A stretch of 64,000 nt of DNA from Avipropionibacterium sp050157065 (lineage in GTDB: Bacteria > Actinomycetota > Actinomycetes > Propionibacteriales > Propionibacteriaceae). The notes under the pieces were generated by a model. The model did not search any database. It was not told where the DNA came from and saw nothing but the letters and a program-made list of their open reading frames with translations. The first letter of the stretch is position 1. Each line of letters begins with the position of its first letter. The translations under genes and the position numbers were made by a program. Location: NCBI GenBank assembly GCA_050157065.1, contig CP189573.1. One strand, written 5' to 3'. Positions 32,922 to 41,689 of the stretch are shown here, one piece after another.

Positions 32922-35273
32922 ATGGGCCAGATGAGAAGGTACGTCGCCGCCATGGTGACGGTTGCGATGACGGCGGTGATCATCGCCGCGGTGGGCAGCA
33001 CGTCCGCCAGGGCAGCGACGTCCGCCCTGTTGATCAGTGAGTACGTGGAGGGCTCCTCGACCAACAAGGCCGTGGAGATCTACAACCCGTCCGAGGCCGC
33101 GGTCGACCTGGCCGGGTACTCGCTGCAGGTCTACTTCAACGGCTCCAGCAGTGCCGGCACCACGATCCAGCTGACCGGATCCGTCGCCGCCAAGGGCACT
33201 CACGTGGTGGCCGACGACCTGCTGGCCGAGTACGCCCAACAGACCACCGGGGCGAGCCTGTGGAACGGTGACGACACCATCCTGCTGAGCCAGGGCTCGG
33301 TGGTCGTCGACTCGTTCGGCCAGCTCGGGGTGGACCCGGGTTCGTCGTGGGGCAACGGCGCCACGGCCAACCACACGCTGCGGCGGCTGCCGTCGGTCTG
33401 CACCGGCGACACCAACCCGAACGACGCGTTCGACCCGACCGCACAGTGGGAGGTGCTGCCGCAGGACACCTTCGACGGTCTCGGTGAGCACACCACCGAG
33501 TGCTCGGGCACCCCGAGCCCGACGCCGACCTCGTCGCCGACCGGTTCCCCGACCACGTCGCCGTCCACCCCGGTCGAGATGACCTGTGGGGCGGACGCCA
33601 CCGCCATCGGCGCCATCCAGGGCGAGGGGGCCGCCAGCCCGATGGTCCAGCAGACCGTCGTCACCGAGGGCGTCGTCGTCGGCGACTTCCAGGTGGGCGG
33701 ATTCAACGGCTACTACGTGCAGGACGCCGGTGACGACAACCCGGCCACCTCGGACGGCATCTTCGTGTTCGCCCAAGGTGGTGCGGAGGTCGCGGCCGGT
33801 GACGTGCTGCGGATCCGCGGGGAGGTCTCGGAGTACTACGGCATGACCGAGCTGACGGTCGAGGAGTTGGTGGCCTGTGGCACCGCCGAACTGCCGGCCG
33901 CCACCCCGATCACGCTGCCGATGAGCGAGACCGAGCGTGAGTCGCTCGAGGGCATGCGGGTGACGATGACGCAGACCATGCACATCCTCGAGTACTACAA
34001 CTACGGCCGGTACGGCGAGATCGCCATCGGCACGTCCCGGCAGCACCAGCCGACCGCGGTCGCCGATCCCGGCTCCCCGGAGGCGCTGGCCGTGGCGGCC
34101 GCGAACGCCGCCAACCGGATCACCCTGGACGACGGCCGGAGCTGGCAGAACCCCGACCCCGCCCTGCACCCCGGTGGTGGCGAGTTCGGGCTGACCAACT
34201 TCTTCCGCGGCGGTGACACGCTGAACGGCGTGACCGGCGTCCTCGACTACCGGTTCGACCTGTGGCGGATCCAGCCGACACAGCCGGCCGAGCACACCCC
34301 GGCCAATGAGCGGCCGGCCGTGCCGCAGGTCGGCGGCGACGTGCAGGTCGCCTCGTTCAACGTGCTCAACTACTTCACCACCCTCGGCAGCCGTGGCGCC
34401 GACACCCCGGAGGAGTTGGAGCGCCAGCAGGCCAAGATCGTCGCCGCCATCAACGAGATGGACGCCGACATCGTCGGCCTGCTCGAGATCGAGAACAACG
34501 ACGACGTCGCACTGAACACCTTGGTGGCGGCGCTGAACGAGGCGGCCGGCAGCACGAAGTGGACCGCGTTGGAGACCGGCAAGCTCGGCACCGACGAGAT
34601 CACCACCGCGTTCATCTACCAGCGGTCGTCGGTGCACCCGGTGGGCAAGTTCGCCGTGCTCGACGGCACGGTCGACGAGCGGTTCAACACCATGAAGAAC
34701 CGGCCGGCGTTGGCGCACACCTTCGGGGTGCGCGGCACCGGCTCGCGAGTGACGGTGGCGGTCAACCACCTGAAGTCGAAGGGTTCGGACTGCAACGACG
34801 TCGGTGACCCGGAGGACCCCAACGGTCAGGGCAACTGCAACGGCACCCGTACGGTGGCCGCCGAGGCACTGGCCGACTGGCTCGAGGGCAACCCGACCAG
34901 GACCGGCAGCGGCCGGAACCTGATCATCGGTGACCTGAACGCCTACGACCACGAGGATCCGATCACGGCGCTGACCAAGACCGGCTACACCGACCTGATC
35001 AAGAAGTTCCAGGGCGCCGAGGCGTACTCGTACGTGTTCGACGGCCAGCTCGGCTACCTCGACCACGGGCTGGCGAACGCCGCCCTGGCCAATGAGGTCA
35101 CCGGTGCGGCGGTCTGGCACATCAACGCCGACGAGACGAGCCTGCTCGACTACGACATGACCTTCAAGGCCGACGCCCAGGACGCGATCTTCGCGCCCAA
35201 CGCGTTCCGCTCGAGTGATCATGACGCCGTACTGATCGGGCTGTCGATGAACCCGGGCCGGGCACGCCGCTGA
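32922..35273 (+). CDS. ExeM/NucH-type extracellular nuclease with LTD domain
   Basis: 783 residues. A signal peptide (about 1-32) has its cleavage region at STSARAAT. It is followed by a lamin-tail domain (about 35-150; LLISEYVEGSSTNKAVEIYN), a Thr/Pro/Ser linker (about 190-215), an OB-like module (about 220-330) and a C-terminal endonuclease/exonuclease/phosphatase domain. The last contains VASFNVLNYF, IVGLLEIEN, VNHLKSKGSDC, IIGDLNAYD and SSDHDAV. The catalytic Glu, Asp and His expected of the EEP fold are visible. It probably degrades extracellular DNA. GGGGAG precedes the ATG by about 5 nt; ATG at 32931 is an alternative. A bidirectional terminator follows at 35301. Confidence 0.9.
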   Translation: MGQMRRYVAAMVTVAMTAVIIAAVGSTSARAATSALLISEYVEGSSTNKAVEIYNPSEAAVDLAGYSLQVYFNGSSSAGTTIQLTGSVAAKGTHVVADDLLAEYAQQTTGASLWNGDDTILLSQGSVVVDSFGQLGVDPGSSWGNGATANHTLRRLPSVCTGDTNPNDAFDPTAQWEVLPQDTFDGLGEHTTECSGTPSPTPTSSPTGSPTTSPSTPVEMTCGADATAIGAIQGEGAASPMVQQTVVTEGVVVGDFQVGGFNGYYVQDAGDDNPATSDGIFVFAQGGAEVAAGDVLRIRGEVSEYYGMTELTVEELVACGTAELPAATPITLPMSETERESLEGMRVTMTQTMHILEYYNYGRYGEIAIGTSRQHQPTAVADPGSPEALAVAAANAANRITLDDGRSWQNPDPALHPGGGEFGLTNFFRGGDTLNGVTGVLDYRFDLWRIQPTQPAEHTPANERPAVPQVGGDVQVASFNVLNYFTTLGSRGADTPEELERQQAKIVAAINEMDADIVGLLEIENNDDVALNTLVAALNEAAGSTKWTALETGKLGTDEITTAFIYQRSSVHPVGKFAVLDGTVDERFNTMKNRPALAHTFGVRGTGSRVTVAVNHLKSKGSDCNDVGDPEDPNGQGNCNGTRTVAAEALADWLEGNPTRTGSGRNLIIGDLNAYDHEDPITALTKTGYTDLIKKFQGAEAYSYVFDGQLGYLDHGLANAALANEVTGAAVWHINADETSLLDYDMTFKADAQDAIFAPNAFRSSDHDAVLIGLSMNPGRARR

Positions 35274-35300
35274 CGCGACCCACGCCCGTCGAGACGACAT

Positions 35301-35331
35301 CGCCCCCGCTGCCCTCGTGGCGGCGGGGGCG
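35301..35331. terminator. Bidirectional terminator between nuclease and ABC-F genes
   Basis: A 13-bp stem, CGCCCCCGCTGCC paired with GGCGGCGGGGGCG around a five-base loop, lies midway between the convergent nuclease (+) and ABC-F (-) genes. GTCGAG-type repeat words lie on either side. Confidence 0.85.
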
Positions 35332-35366
35332 TTGTCATGAACGCACGTCGAGCTTGTCGAGACCCC

Positions 35367-36983
35367 TCACTGTTGATCATGGTGCAACCCGGCCTCGTCC
35401 AGCAGCAGACGGACGTGCAGCCCGAGCCGGTCGAGGAAGGCGTCGTCATGGCTGACGATGATCAGTCCACCCCGATGGCCGGTCAGGGCGTCCACCAGGA
35501 CGTCGACGGTCGGCAGGTCGAGGTTGTTGGTGGGTTCGTCAAGCACCAACAACTGGGCAGGCGGATCGGCCAGCAGCAGCTGTGCCAGCGCGACCCGGAA
35601 CCGTTCACCGCCCGACAGCTCGGCCACCGGGCGGTGGACGGCGCCGGTCCGGAATCCGAAGCGGGCAAGGCGGTTCCGGAGGTCACCGGGAAGTGAGTCA
35701 GGGGCGGCCTGCCGTACGGCATCGAGGATGCTGACGTCGTCGGGCAGGTGGTCGAGGCGTTGTGGCAGGTGCCCGATGCGGTCGGTGTGCGCGATCGCGT
35801 GCACCCCGGTCGCCGTCGGTGGCCCGCCGAGGCCAACCAGGCCGTCCAGCAGCCTGGTCTTGCCGATGCCGTTGCGGCCGGTAAGGGCGACCCGCTCGGG
35901 CCCCTGCACCGTCACGACCGTGCCGGATCCGTCGCGCAGTTCGGCGAGGCGGCGGTTCGCCGGCACCTTCGGGTCGGGCAGATCGACCCTGATGTGGTCG
36001 TCCCGGCGGATCCGGTCGGCCTGCCGGTCGACGAGGTCGCGGGCGGCGTCCACCTTCTCGTCCAGCTCGCCGCGGAGCTTGCCGGCCGACACCTGGGCCT
36101 CACTGGCGCGCTGTTTCATGATCGTCTTGGGTCGCCGCTTGTTCTCGTAGTCGGTCCGGGCGTAGCGGCTTCGTCGAGCCAGCTTGGTCTCGGCCTCGAC
36201 CCGCTGCCGTCGCTCGGTCCGCAGTGCCTGCCGTGCCGTCCGCAGGGCCTGTTCGGCGGCCGCCTGCTCGGCGGCGACATGTTCGGTCCACGCGGTCCAC
36301 GCCCCACCGAACACGGTGAGCGAGCCGGCCCGCAGTTCTGCGGTGTCGTCCATCAGGTCGAGCAGGGCTACGTCGTGACTGACCACGACGAGGGCGCCAC
36401 GCCAACGCGTGATCATGTCGTACAGCCGGTGTCGCGAAGTGCGGTCGAGGTTGTTGGTGGGCTCGTCGAGCAGCACGATCGGCGTCGCCGCGAGCCGCCG
36501 TCCGACGAGGGCGACCAGCACCGCTTCGCCTCCGGACAGCTGGTCGATCGTGCGGTCGAGACCGATGTCGGGCAGGCCGGCCCGGGTGAGTGCGGCCAGA
36601 CTGCGCGACTCGATCTCCCAGTCGTGGCCGACGACGTCGAGGAGTGCCTGATCCGTACGGCCGGTCTCGATGCTGCGGATGGCGTCGAGGCGTTCCCGGA
36701 CACCAAGCAGGTCGGCGACGGTGTCCGCGGTGCGCAGCGTGAGGTGTTGCGGCAGCAGTCCCACCGCACCGGTGGTGGTGACCGATCCGGCGGTCGGGGT
36801 GAGCTCGCCGGCGAGCAGGCGCAGCAGCGTGGTCTTGCCCGTGCCGTTGGCCCCGACCAGTCCGGTGCGGCCGGCGCCGAAGGTGGCGTCGATCGCGTCG
36901 AGTGCGACGTCGCCGTCCGGCCAGGCGTACGACAGCCCGGACAGCACGACGGCCGGATGCGAAACAGGGTTCGGGTGTGACAA
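35367..36983 (-). CDS. ABC-F family ATPase (possible ribosome-protection protein)
   Basis: 538 residues with two ABC domains and no TM. Domain 1 has Walker A GANGTGKTT, signature LSGGE and Walker B VLLDEPTNNLD; domain 2 has GRNGIGKT, LSGGE and LLVLDEPTNNLD. The linker (about 230-300) is long and Arg/Glu-rich (RTERRQRVEAETKLARRSRYAR), as in antibiotic-resistance ABC-F proteins that protect the ribosome. The apparent start is a TTG at 36983 with GGAG 5 nt upstream; that ribosome site lies in a hairpin downstream of a short leader ORF, suggesting attenuation. The drug class is unknown. Confidence 0.85.
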   Translation of the reverse strand: MSHPNPVSHPAVVLSGLSYAWPDGDVALDAIDATFGAGRTGLVGANGTGKTTLLRLLAGELTPTAGSVTTTGAVGLLPQHLTLRTADTVADLLGVRERLDAIRSIETGRTDQALLDVVGHDWEIESRSLAALTRAGLPDIGLDRTIDQLSGGEAVLVALVGRRLAATPIVLLDEPTNNLDRTSRHRLYDMITRWRGALVVVSHDVALLDLMDDTAELRAGSLTVFGGAWTAWTEHVAAEQAAAEQALRTARQALRTERRQRVEAETKLARRSRYARTDYENKRRPKTIMKQRASEAQVSAGKLRGELDEKVDAARDLVDRQADRIRRDDHIRVDLPDPKVPANRRLAELRDGSGTVVTVQGPERVALTGRNGIGKTRLLDGLVGLGGPPTATGVHAIAHTDRIGHLPQRLDHLPDDVSILDAVRQAAPDSLPGDLRNRLARFGFRTGAVHRPVAELSGGERFRVALAQLLLADPPAQLLVLDEPTNNLDLPTVDVLVDALTGHRGGLIIVSHDDAFLDRLGLHVRLLLDEAGLHHDQQ

Positions 36984-36986
36984 GGA

Positions 36987-37026
36987 GGCTCCAGAGGTGG
37001 TCAGCGGGATGCTGACTCCTCGAGCC
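36987..37026 (-). promoter_or_regulatory. Attenuator-like hairpin sequestering the ABC-F ribosome site
   Basis: On the transcript, GGCTC...GAGG..GTCAGC pairs with GCTGAC..CCTC..GAGCC around a short loop. The 3' arm contains the GGAG ribosome site 5 nt before the TTG start, so the fold would mask initiation. It lies 27 nt past the stop of a 12-codon leader ORF. Ribosome stalling on the leader could open the hairpin. Confidence 0.5.
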
Positions 37027-37053
37027 CCGGCACGCGGTGTGCGGGCGAGCGAA

Positions 37054-37092
37054 TCAGCGCAGAACGGCTGGGTGGCGCTCGTCGATCAGCAC
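37054..37092 (-). CDS. Putative leader peptide of the ABC-F gene (12 aa)
   Basis: GTG at 37092 preceded by AAGGA at about 7 nt spacing, then 12 codons encoding MLIDERHPAVLR and TGA. It sits between tRNA-Lys and the hairpin upstream of the ABC-F gene. Leader peptides upstream of ribosome-protection genes are well known; coding is inferred from position and ribosome site only. Confidence 0.45.
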   Translation of the reverse strand: MLIDERHPAVLR

Positions 37093-37196
37093 GGTGGTGT
37101 CCTTGCGGCAGGGAGTGGGGCAGGAGCCCACTGTAGGCGGGGCCACTGTCGTACTGCAACGAGTTTCTGTGGCTCCCGCGGACGCCTGTGGTGCGG

Positions 37197-37270
37197 TGCC
37201 CCCGGTCGGATTCGAACCGACGATCCGCGGATTAAAAGTCCGCTGCATTGACCAACTATGCTACGGGGGC
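37197..37270 (-). tRNA. tRNA-Lys (anticodon TTT)
   Basis: The acceptor arm GCCCCCG pairs with CGGGGGC. The anticodon loop CTTTTAA gives TTT, and the T-arm contains GGTTCGAATCC. It is 74 nt with no encoded CCA and lies upstream of the ABC-F leader on the same strand. Confidence 0.97.
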
Positions 37271-37381
37271 AGGCACATGCTACAGGTCCCGCCGCAGCCT
37301 GACGGTCGCCAGAATCACCCGGCCTGCGAGGCCTTCGCTCACCGAGAGGGCACTCGGCGGGGCCATCCGGCGGGATCGACC

Positions 37382-37474
37382 ACGCCAATTGCCCCCTCGA
37401 TGCGGGCGTCACCCTCCAACTGCCCCCTCGGTGCGGGCGTCCCCCTCCAACTGCCCCCTCGGTGCGGGGGTCAG
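37382..37474. repeat. Three-copy 31-bp tandem array, core CCTCCAACTGCCCC
   Basis: Units begin at 37382, 37413 and 37444, spaced 31 bp. About 21 of 31 positions match the unit at 3777-3931, including CTCC.ACTGCCC and TCGG.GCGG. The last copy touches the stop of the response regulator gene (37471), so the array is immediately downstream of that operon. Confidence 0.88.
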
Positions 37475-38169
37475 GGTGTACGGCGCGGTCGGTTCGGGCT
37501 GACCGGTGTGTCGGGTGGTCGTGCGATGCCGTGGCGGTGCGCCCACACCGCGACCTGGAGACGATCGCGGAGCGCGAGTTTCATCAGCACCCGACCGACA
37601 TGCGTCTTCACCGTGGCCTCGGACAGGTAGACCACGCGGGAGATCTCCAGGTTGCTGAGGCCGTCGGCGACGAGGCGTACGATCTCGAGCTCGCGATCCG
37701 TGAGCGAGTCGGCGGCCGGCGGGACCACGTCGGGACTCCCGGCGGGCGGATGAGCCAGGAGCCGTTCGACGACGCGGGCGGTGATGGCGGGTGAGAGTAC
37801 GGCGTCGCCACGTGCAGCGGCCTGGATCGCCGTGGTCAGTTCCGCGATCGGTGCGTCCTTGACGAGGTACCCGCAGGCGCCGGCGGCAAGTGCGGCATGA
37901 ACGAGCTCGTCGGCATCGAAGGTGGTCAGCACGATCACCCGCGCGGCCGGGTCGGCAGCGAGGATCCGTCGCGTGGCCTCCAGACCGTCGGTGCCCGGCA
38001 TCCGGATGTCCATCAGCACCACGTCCGGCTTGCTCGCGGCGACCGCCCGGACCGCCTCGGCTCCGTCGCCGGCCTCCCCCACGACCGCCATCCCCGCCTG
38101 GGCGTCGACGGTGGCGACGACCCCGGCGCGGACGAGGTCCTGGTCATCGACGACGAGGACACGGATCAC
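37471..38169 (-). CDS. LuxR-type response regulator (NarL/FixJ family)
   Basis: 232 residues from a GTG at 38169, which overlaps the kinase stop as GTGA; a longer frame upstream is antisense-like. Receiver: D8/D9 acidic pair, phospho-acceptor D54 (LMDIRMPG), Thr in VLTTFD and Lys in LVKDAP. A LuxR HTH follows near the C-terminus (LTDRELEIVRLVADGLS, TVKTHVGRVLMKL). It is translationally coupled to the histidine kinase. Targets are not evident; the adjacent membrane protein may be part of the input. Confidence 0.93.
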   Translation of the reverse strand: MIRVLVVDDQDLVRAGVVATVDAQAGMAVVGEAGDGAEAVRAVAASKPDVVLMDIRMPGTDGLEATRRILAADPAARVIVLTTFDADELVHAALAAGACGYLVKDAPIAELTTAIQAAARGDAVLSPAITARVVERLLAHPPAGSPDVVPPAADSLTDRELEIVRLVADGLSNLEISRVVYLSEATVKTHVGRVLMKLALRDRLQVAVWAHRHGIARPPDTPVSPNRPRRTP

Positions 38170-39353
38170 GTCGCCTCCGCCGTCGACGTGGGGCCCTCGG
38201 CCACGACCGGCAGGAGCGGCACCGACGCGGTCACCGTGAAGCCGTTCGAGCGGTCCACCGTGAGCGAGCCGCCGACGGTGTCGAGACGCTCCCGCATCCC
38301 ACGCAGGCCAAGCCCGCCCCCGACGGTCTCGCGAGCCGGGGACGCGACCGTGTTGTGCAGGATCACCACGAGGCGATCCTCGCCCCAACGCTGCTCCCAG
38401 TCGAGCATCCCGTCACCGTGACGCAGGGCGTTGGTGAGCCCTTCCTGCACGAAGCGATGCAGGACGAGCTCGGTGGCGGGATCCAGGACACGCGCCGTAC
38501 CCACCGTCCGTCGTCGGATGCGCAGGCCGAGATCCTCCATCCGCGCGGCCAGGGCGTCCAGGTCGGGCAGTCCGGGCGGGGGGCCGGGGTCCGACCCGGG
38601 ACCACCGTCGCGCAGGGTTCTGAGTGCCGCCCGGAGGTCGTTCAGCGACTCGCGAGCCGTCTCCTCGATGACGTCCAGTGCTGCGATCGCCTGCCCCGGA
38701 GCGAAACGGGCCACCCGCGCCTGACCGACGATCACGGTCAGCGAGTGGGCCAGCACGTCGTGCAGGTCGCGCGACATCCGGGCCCGCTCGGCGGCCGCGA
38801 CTGCTTCCTCGCGGTGGATGCGCCCCTGCTCCTCGAGTTCTCGCCGCACGTCGTCCGAGCGGGCGGCGCGCAGCTCCGAACGCCGCAGGAACCCCAGCAC
38901 GATCGCGACCGCGGAGACCGCCAGCAGCAGGACCGCCAACAGCCACGGCTCCGGCCCGAACGGACTCCGTACCACCGCCGGGTCGACGGCGTAGCGGATG
39001 GCGGCCACGATCGGGCCGATCGCCGCCACGGCGAGGGCCACCCGACGGTCGCCACGCGAGGCCGCCGCATGCAGTCCGACGAGCAGCAGGAGGCCGGAGG
39101 GGAACAGCACGAACAGCCCCGTCACGACGGCCTGCGCGGCGATCGCCGCAGTGATCAGGAGCAGGGCCGTGGTCGGAGCCCGACGCAGCGCCAAGAGGGC
39201 GGCGTGAGCGGCGGTCGCGGCCAGCGAGACGACGACTCCGCCGCCGATCGGGAGCGAGGTGACCGCGATGATGATCGTCATGGGAAGCAGCAGGACCGCG
39301 GAGCCGATGACGAGCAGCAGGAATCCGCTGCGGTGCATGCTGCTCCGGGTCAC
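38166..39353 (-). CDS. Sensor histidine kinase (HisKA_3 type)
   Basis: 395 residues from a GTG at 39353 that overlaps the upstream stop as GTGA; an ATG at 39338 is an alternative start. The N-terminal half has several hydrophobic segments (IGSAVLLLPMTIIIAVT, then Ala/Leu-rich spans). The dimerisation domain contains RMSRDLHDVLAHSLTVIVGQ with the phosphorylatable His, and the HATPase region contains GGGLGLRGMRERLDTVGG. It is the partner of the downstream regulator. Coupling to the upstream membrane protein suggests that protein supplies or modulates the signal. Confidence 0.9.
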   Translation of the reverse strand: MTRSSMHRSGFLLLVIGSAVLLLPMTIIIAVTSLPIGGGVVVSLAATAAHAALLALRRAPTTALLLITAAIAAQAVVTGLFVLFPSGLLLLVGLHAAASRGDRRVALAVAAIGPIVAAIRYAVDPAVVRSPFGPEPWLLAVLLLAVSAVAIVLGFLRRSELRAARSDDVRRELEEQGRIHREEAVAAAERARMSRDLHDVLAHSLTVIVGQARVARFAPGQAIAALDVIEETARESLNDLRAALRTLRDGGPGSDPGPPPGLPDLDALAARMEDLGLRIRRRTVGTARVLDPATELVLHRFVQEGLTNALRHGDGMLDWEQRWGEDRLVVILHNTVASPARETVGGGLGLRGMRERLDTVGGSLTVDRSNGFTVTASVPLLPVVAEGPTSTAEAT

Positions 39354-40318
39354 TCCGCGCCTCTGCTCGCCTCGTCGGATCGTCCTCGCACCCCACGAGC
39401 TGGCCGGGCCTCCCCGTACAGCACGGTAGCCGCTGCGAGCACCACACCGAGCAGCAGCCAGGTGCCGTAGACCGCAGCCACCAGGATGATCCGACTCGGA
39501 TCCCCGAGCGTGAGCGGCGACGCGGCGAGCCCCGTGGCCTGCGCCAGGACTCCGAACACCATCAGTGCACCCATGCTCAGCGGTGCGAAGGCTCCACCCC
39601 AACCCGCGACCAGGAGCGGTACCCGGGCCACGGCCGGCGTCCGCGACGCGGTCAGGCCGATGAGCACGACGGCAGCCAGTCCGAACAGCGCGAACTCCAT
39701 CGCGGGGAAGCCCACGGTGTAGGCGCTGTCCTCACCCTGCCACCACCACACCAGTTTCAGCAGGGGGTACGGCAGGCAGAGGAGCAGCCCGAGCACGCGG
39801 ACGATCCGTCGGCTCCGGGCGGTGACCGGGCGCTGTGCGGATCCCCCGTCGAGCCTGGCCCGCCGCGCCAACTGGATGGCCCCGAAGGAGGCGCCCAGCG
39901 CGCTCAGCCGGGCGACGGCTCCGGGGAGGTCGACCTCGGCGAAGTCACCTGCCGGGATGCCGGTGACGGCGAAGAAGGCGCGGAACCCGTCGAGCACCAC
40001 GCCGCCGGATGCCCCCAGCAGGACGGCGGCTGCGGTCCAGGACGCGGCCTGCGCCGACCTCCCGGGTGACAGCCACCCCAGTACGAGGGCGATGCCGAGC
40101 AGGCCGGCGCCGACCAGCCCGAGCCATGGTGGCGGAAAGATGGCGGAGTAGTCCGCGCCGCGGCCGGTCGCCAGTGCGAGGACGGCGGCGCCACCGGCGA
40201 GGATCGCGCCCAGCGTGGCCGCCGCTGGGGCGATGCGCAGCAGGGGTCCGGTTCGACGAGGGCCGCGCGACAGTGTTGGCGTCAGGTTCGTTGTTGCTGT
40301 CGGGTGCGTTGCAGTCAT
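39350..40318 (-). CDS. Multi-pass membrane protein coupled to a two-component system
   Basis: 322 residues with about eight hydrophobic segments and a Trp-rich motif LVWWWQGEDSAYTVGF; no family recognised. It is first in a three-gene operon, overlapping the kinase start by 4 nt (GTGA). Residues 1-25 are Thr/Pro-rich and cytoplasmic. It may be a signal-sensing or permease-like accessory of the kinase. Coding is well supported by coupling. Confidence 0.75.
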   Translation of the reverse strand: MTATHPTATTNLTPTLSRGPRRTGPLLRIAPAAATLGAILAGGAAVLALATGRGADYSAIFPPPWLGLVGAGLLGIALVLGWLSPGRSAQAASWTAAAVLLGASGGVVLDGFRAFFAVTGIPAGDFAEVDLPGAVARLSALGASFGAIQLARRARLDGGSAQRPVTARSRRIVRVLGLLLCLPYPLLKLVWWWQGEDSAYTVGFPAMEFALFGLAAVVLIGLTASRTPAVARVPLLVAGWGGAFAPLSMGALMVFGVLAQATGLAASPLTLGDPSRIILVAAVYGTWLLLGVVLAAATVLYGEARPARGVRGRSDEASRGAE

Positions 40319-40421
40319 GATCTCAAGGCTGCTCGTCGACCACGTGCGCAGGCATCCTCCTCAGGTAGCGATCGTCGCGACCTGGGTAGCGCGCGCAGAG
40401 TCGCGTCATCGCTCATCGACG

Positions 40422-40500
40422 GGGCAGTTGGAGAGGACAACACCTCCCGCCCCACCACTCCGGCTGTCCTCTCGGTGGAGCGACGCCTCTCCAACTGCCC
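40422..40500. repeat. Inverted pair of the 31-bp repeat core
   Basis: GGGCAGTTGGAGAGG at 40422-40436 and its perfect complement CCTCTCCAACTGCCC at 40486-40500 form a 15-bp stem around 49 nt. The core equals that of the tandem arrays at 3777 and 37382. It lies between the divergent membrane-protein and chaperonin-like genes. Confidence 0.85.
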
Positions 40501-40524
40501 GATCGGTGATCGGCAGGGCTCCAC

Positions 40525-40566
40525 CCCTTCGACAAGCTCAGGGGACGTTCGACACGCTCAGGGAAC
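40525..40566. repeat. Two copies of the TTCGACAAGCTCAG dispersed repeat
   Basis: CTTCGACAAGCTCAGGGGAC followed by GTTCGACACGCTCAGGGAAC. The core is the reverse complement of the CTTGTCGA half of the GTCGAG-type repeat seen elsewhere in the window. It is immediately upstream of the chaperonin-like gene. Confidence 0.75.
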
Positions 40567-40589
40567 GGGGATCGTGGCAGGCTGGGTCC

Positions 40590-41285
40590 GTGGAGACGTG
40601 GATGCTGCTGCCGCTGGGCATCTTGGTGATCGGGGTGGCCGTGGTGGCGTACGGCGCCCTGCACGACCGGACCCGACGCCGCGGGGAGGAGGCGCAGCTG
40701 CACAGCGCCCCGGAACGGGACATCCCCGGACTGCCGCACGATGCCCCAGCCCCGTCGTACGTCCTGGCGGAGGCGGCACGTCGGCCACCGAGGGGGACCG
40801 CACGCGAGATGTCGGGGCGCGACCGGACCGCGCTGGCCACCGATCTCGAGTCCACCGACCCGATCGCGTACGGCTTCGCCGACGAGGGGTTCGTCACCGA
40901 CTCCCCCACGCGCCGTGCCGTCCTGGACGAACCTCGGGTCCTGGTCTGCGCCGATCCGATCACCTCGGTCCGGGAGGTGCTCAACCCACTCGAGCGGCTG
41001 ACCGCCACTGAGGTCGGCCTGGTCCTGGTGGCCCCCTCGTTCGGTGCCGAGGTGGTCGACACCCTCGCGGTGAACGTGATCCAGCAACGGCTGCGGGTGG
41101 TCGCGGTCGCCGTCGACGACGATGCCGTACGGGCAGCGGTCGCCGCGCGGTCCGGCGCCACCGAGGTGCCCGGGACCGACCTGCAGGCGGGGTACCTGCC
41201 CGATGATCATCTGGGCCACGCCGCACGGTGGGTCAGCACCGCCACCCAGAGTTGGCTGCTGCCGGTCGCTAGTGTGCAACCGTGA
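40590..41285 (+). CDS. Membrane-anchored, isolated GroEL-apical-domain-like protein
   Basis: 231 residues from a GTG at 40590. One N-terminal TM (about 5-23, LPLGILVIGVAVVAYG), then a polar linker. From about residue 105, the segments LVCADPITSVREVLNPLERL, VVDTLAVNVIQQRLRVVAVAV and GATEVPGTDL align in order with the GroEL apical domain. The matching family landmarks are the strand-helix (..IRELLPLLE..), the EAL.TLVVNKLRG...VAVKAP segment and the following region. Equatorial and ATP-binding parts are absent. It may serve as a membrane-tethered polypeptide-binding module. It overlaps the next gene (GTGA) in a three-gene operon with two DUF202 proteins. The homology is read by eye and needs a profile check. 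Confidence 0.7.
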   Translation: METWMLLPLGILVIGVAVVAYGALHDRTRRRGEEAQLHSAPERDIPGLPHDAPAPSYVLAEAARRPPRGTAREMSGRDRTALATDLESTDPIAYGFADEGFVTDSPTRRAVLDEPRVLVCADPITSVREVLNPLERLTATEVGLVLVAPSFGAEVVDTLAVNVIQQRLRVVAVAVDDDAVRAAVAARSGATEVPGTDLQAGYLPDDHLGHAARWVSTATQSWLLPVASVQP

Positions 41286-41689
41286 GTGATGAATCTGGCG
41301 AAGAGCCTGCCCGGCCGGAGGGTCGGCCCCTTCGGCGCTGGCCGAAGTGGGTGTACACCGTCGGGGACGAACCTGACGCCCGCTTCAGTTTCGCCAACGA
41401 ACGCACCTTCCTCGCCTGGATCCGGACCGGGCTGGCCTTCCTGACCGCAGGCGTGGCGATCTTCGCCCTGGTCGCGATCGAGCCCGCGATGGAGGTGGAG
41501 GCCCGGGCCGCCTCGCTGGTGCTGGTGGTCACCGGCGTGCTGTGCGGTGCCAGCGCCTTCTTCCGGTGGGCCCGCAACGAACGAGCGCTCCGCGAGTCAC
41601 GGCCACTCCCCTCCTCACCGGTGATGCCGACGCTGGTGCTCGTCCTGGTGGTCGTGGCGCTGATCGCCCTGATCTTGCTGCTGCCGTGA
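41282..41689 (+). CDS. DUF202/YidH-like membrane protein 1
   Basis: 135 residues from a GTG overlapping the preceding stop (GTGA). DARFSFANERTFLAWIRTGLAFLTAGVA is the DUF202 signature (here residues about 32-59), followed by further hydrophobic segments. The function of DUF202 is unknown. It overlaps the next gene by 4 nt. Confidence 0.9.
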   Translation: MSDESGEEPARPEGRPLRRWPKWVYTVGDEPDARFSFANERTFLAWIRTGLAFLTAGVAIFALVAIEPAMEVEARAASLVLVVTGVLCGASAFFRWARNERALRESRPLPSSPVMPTLVLVLVVVALIALILLLP

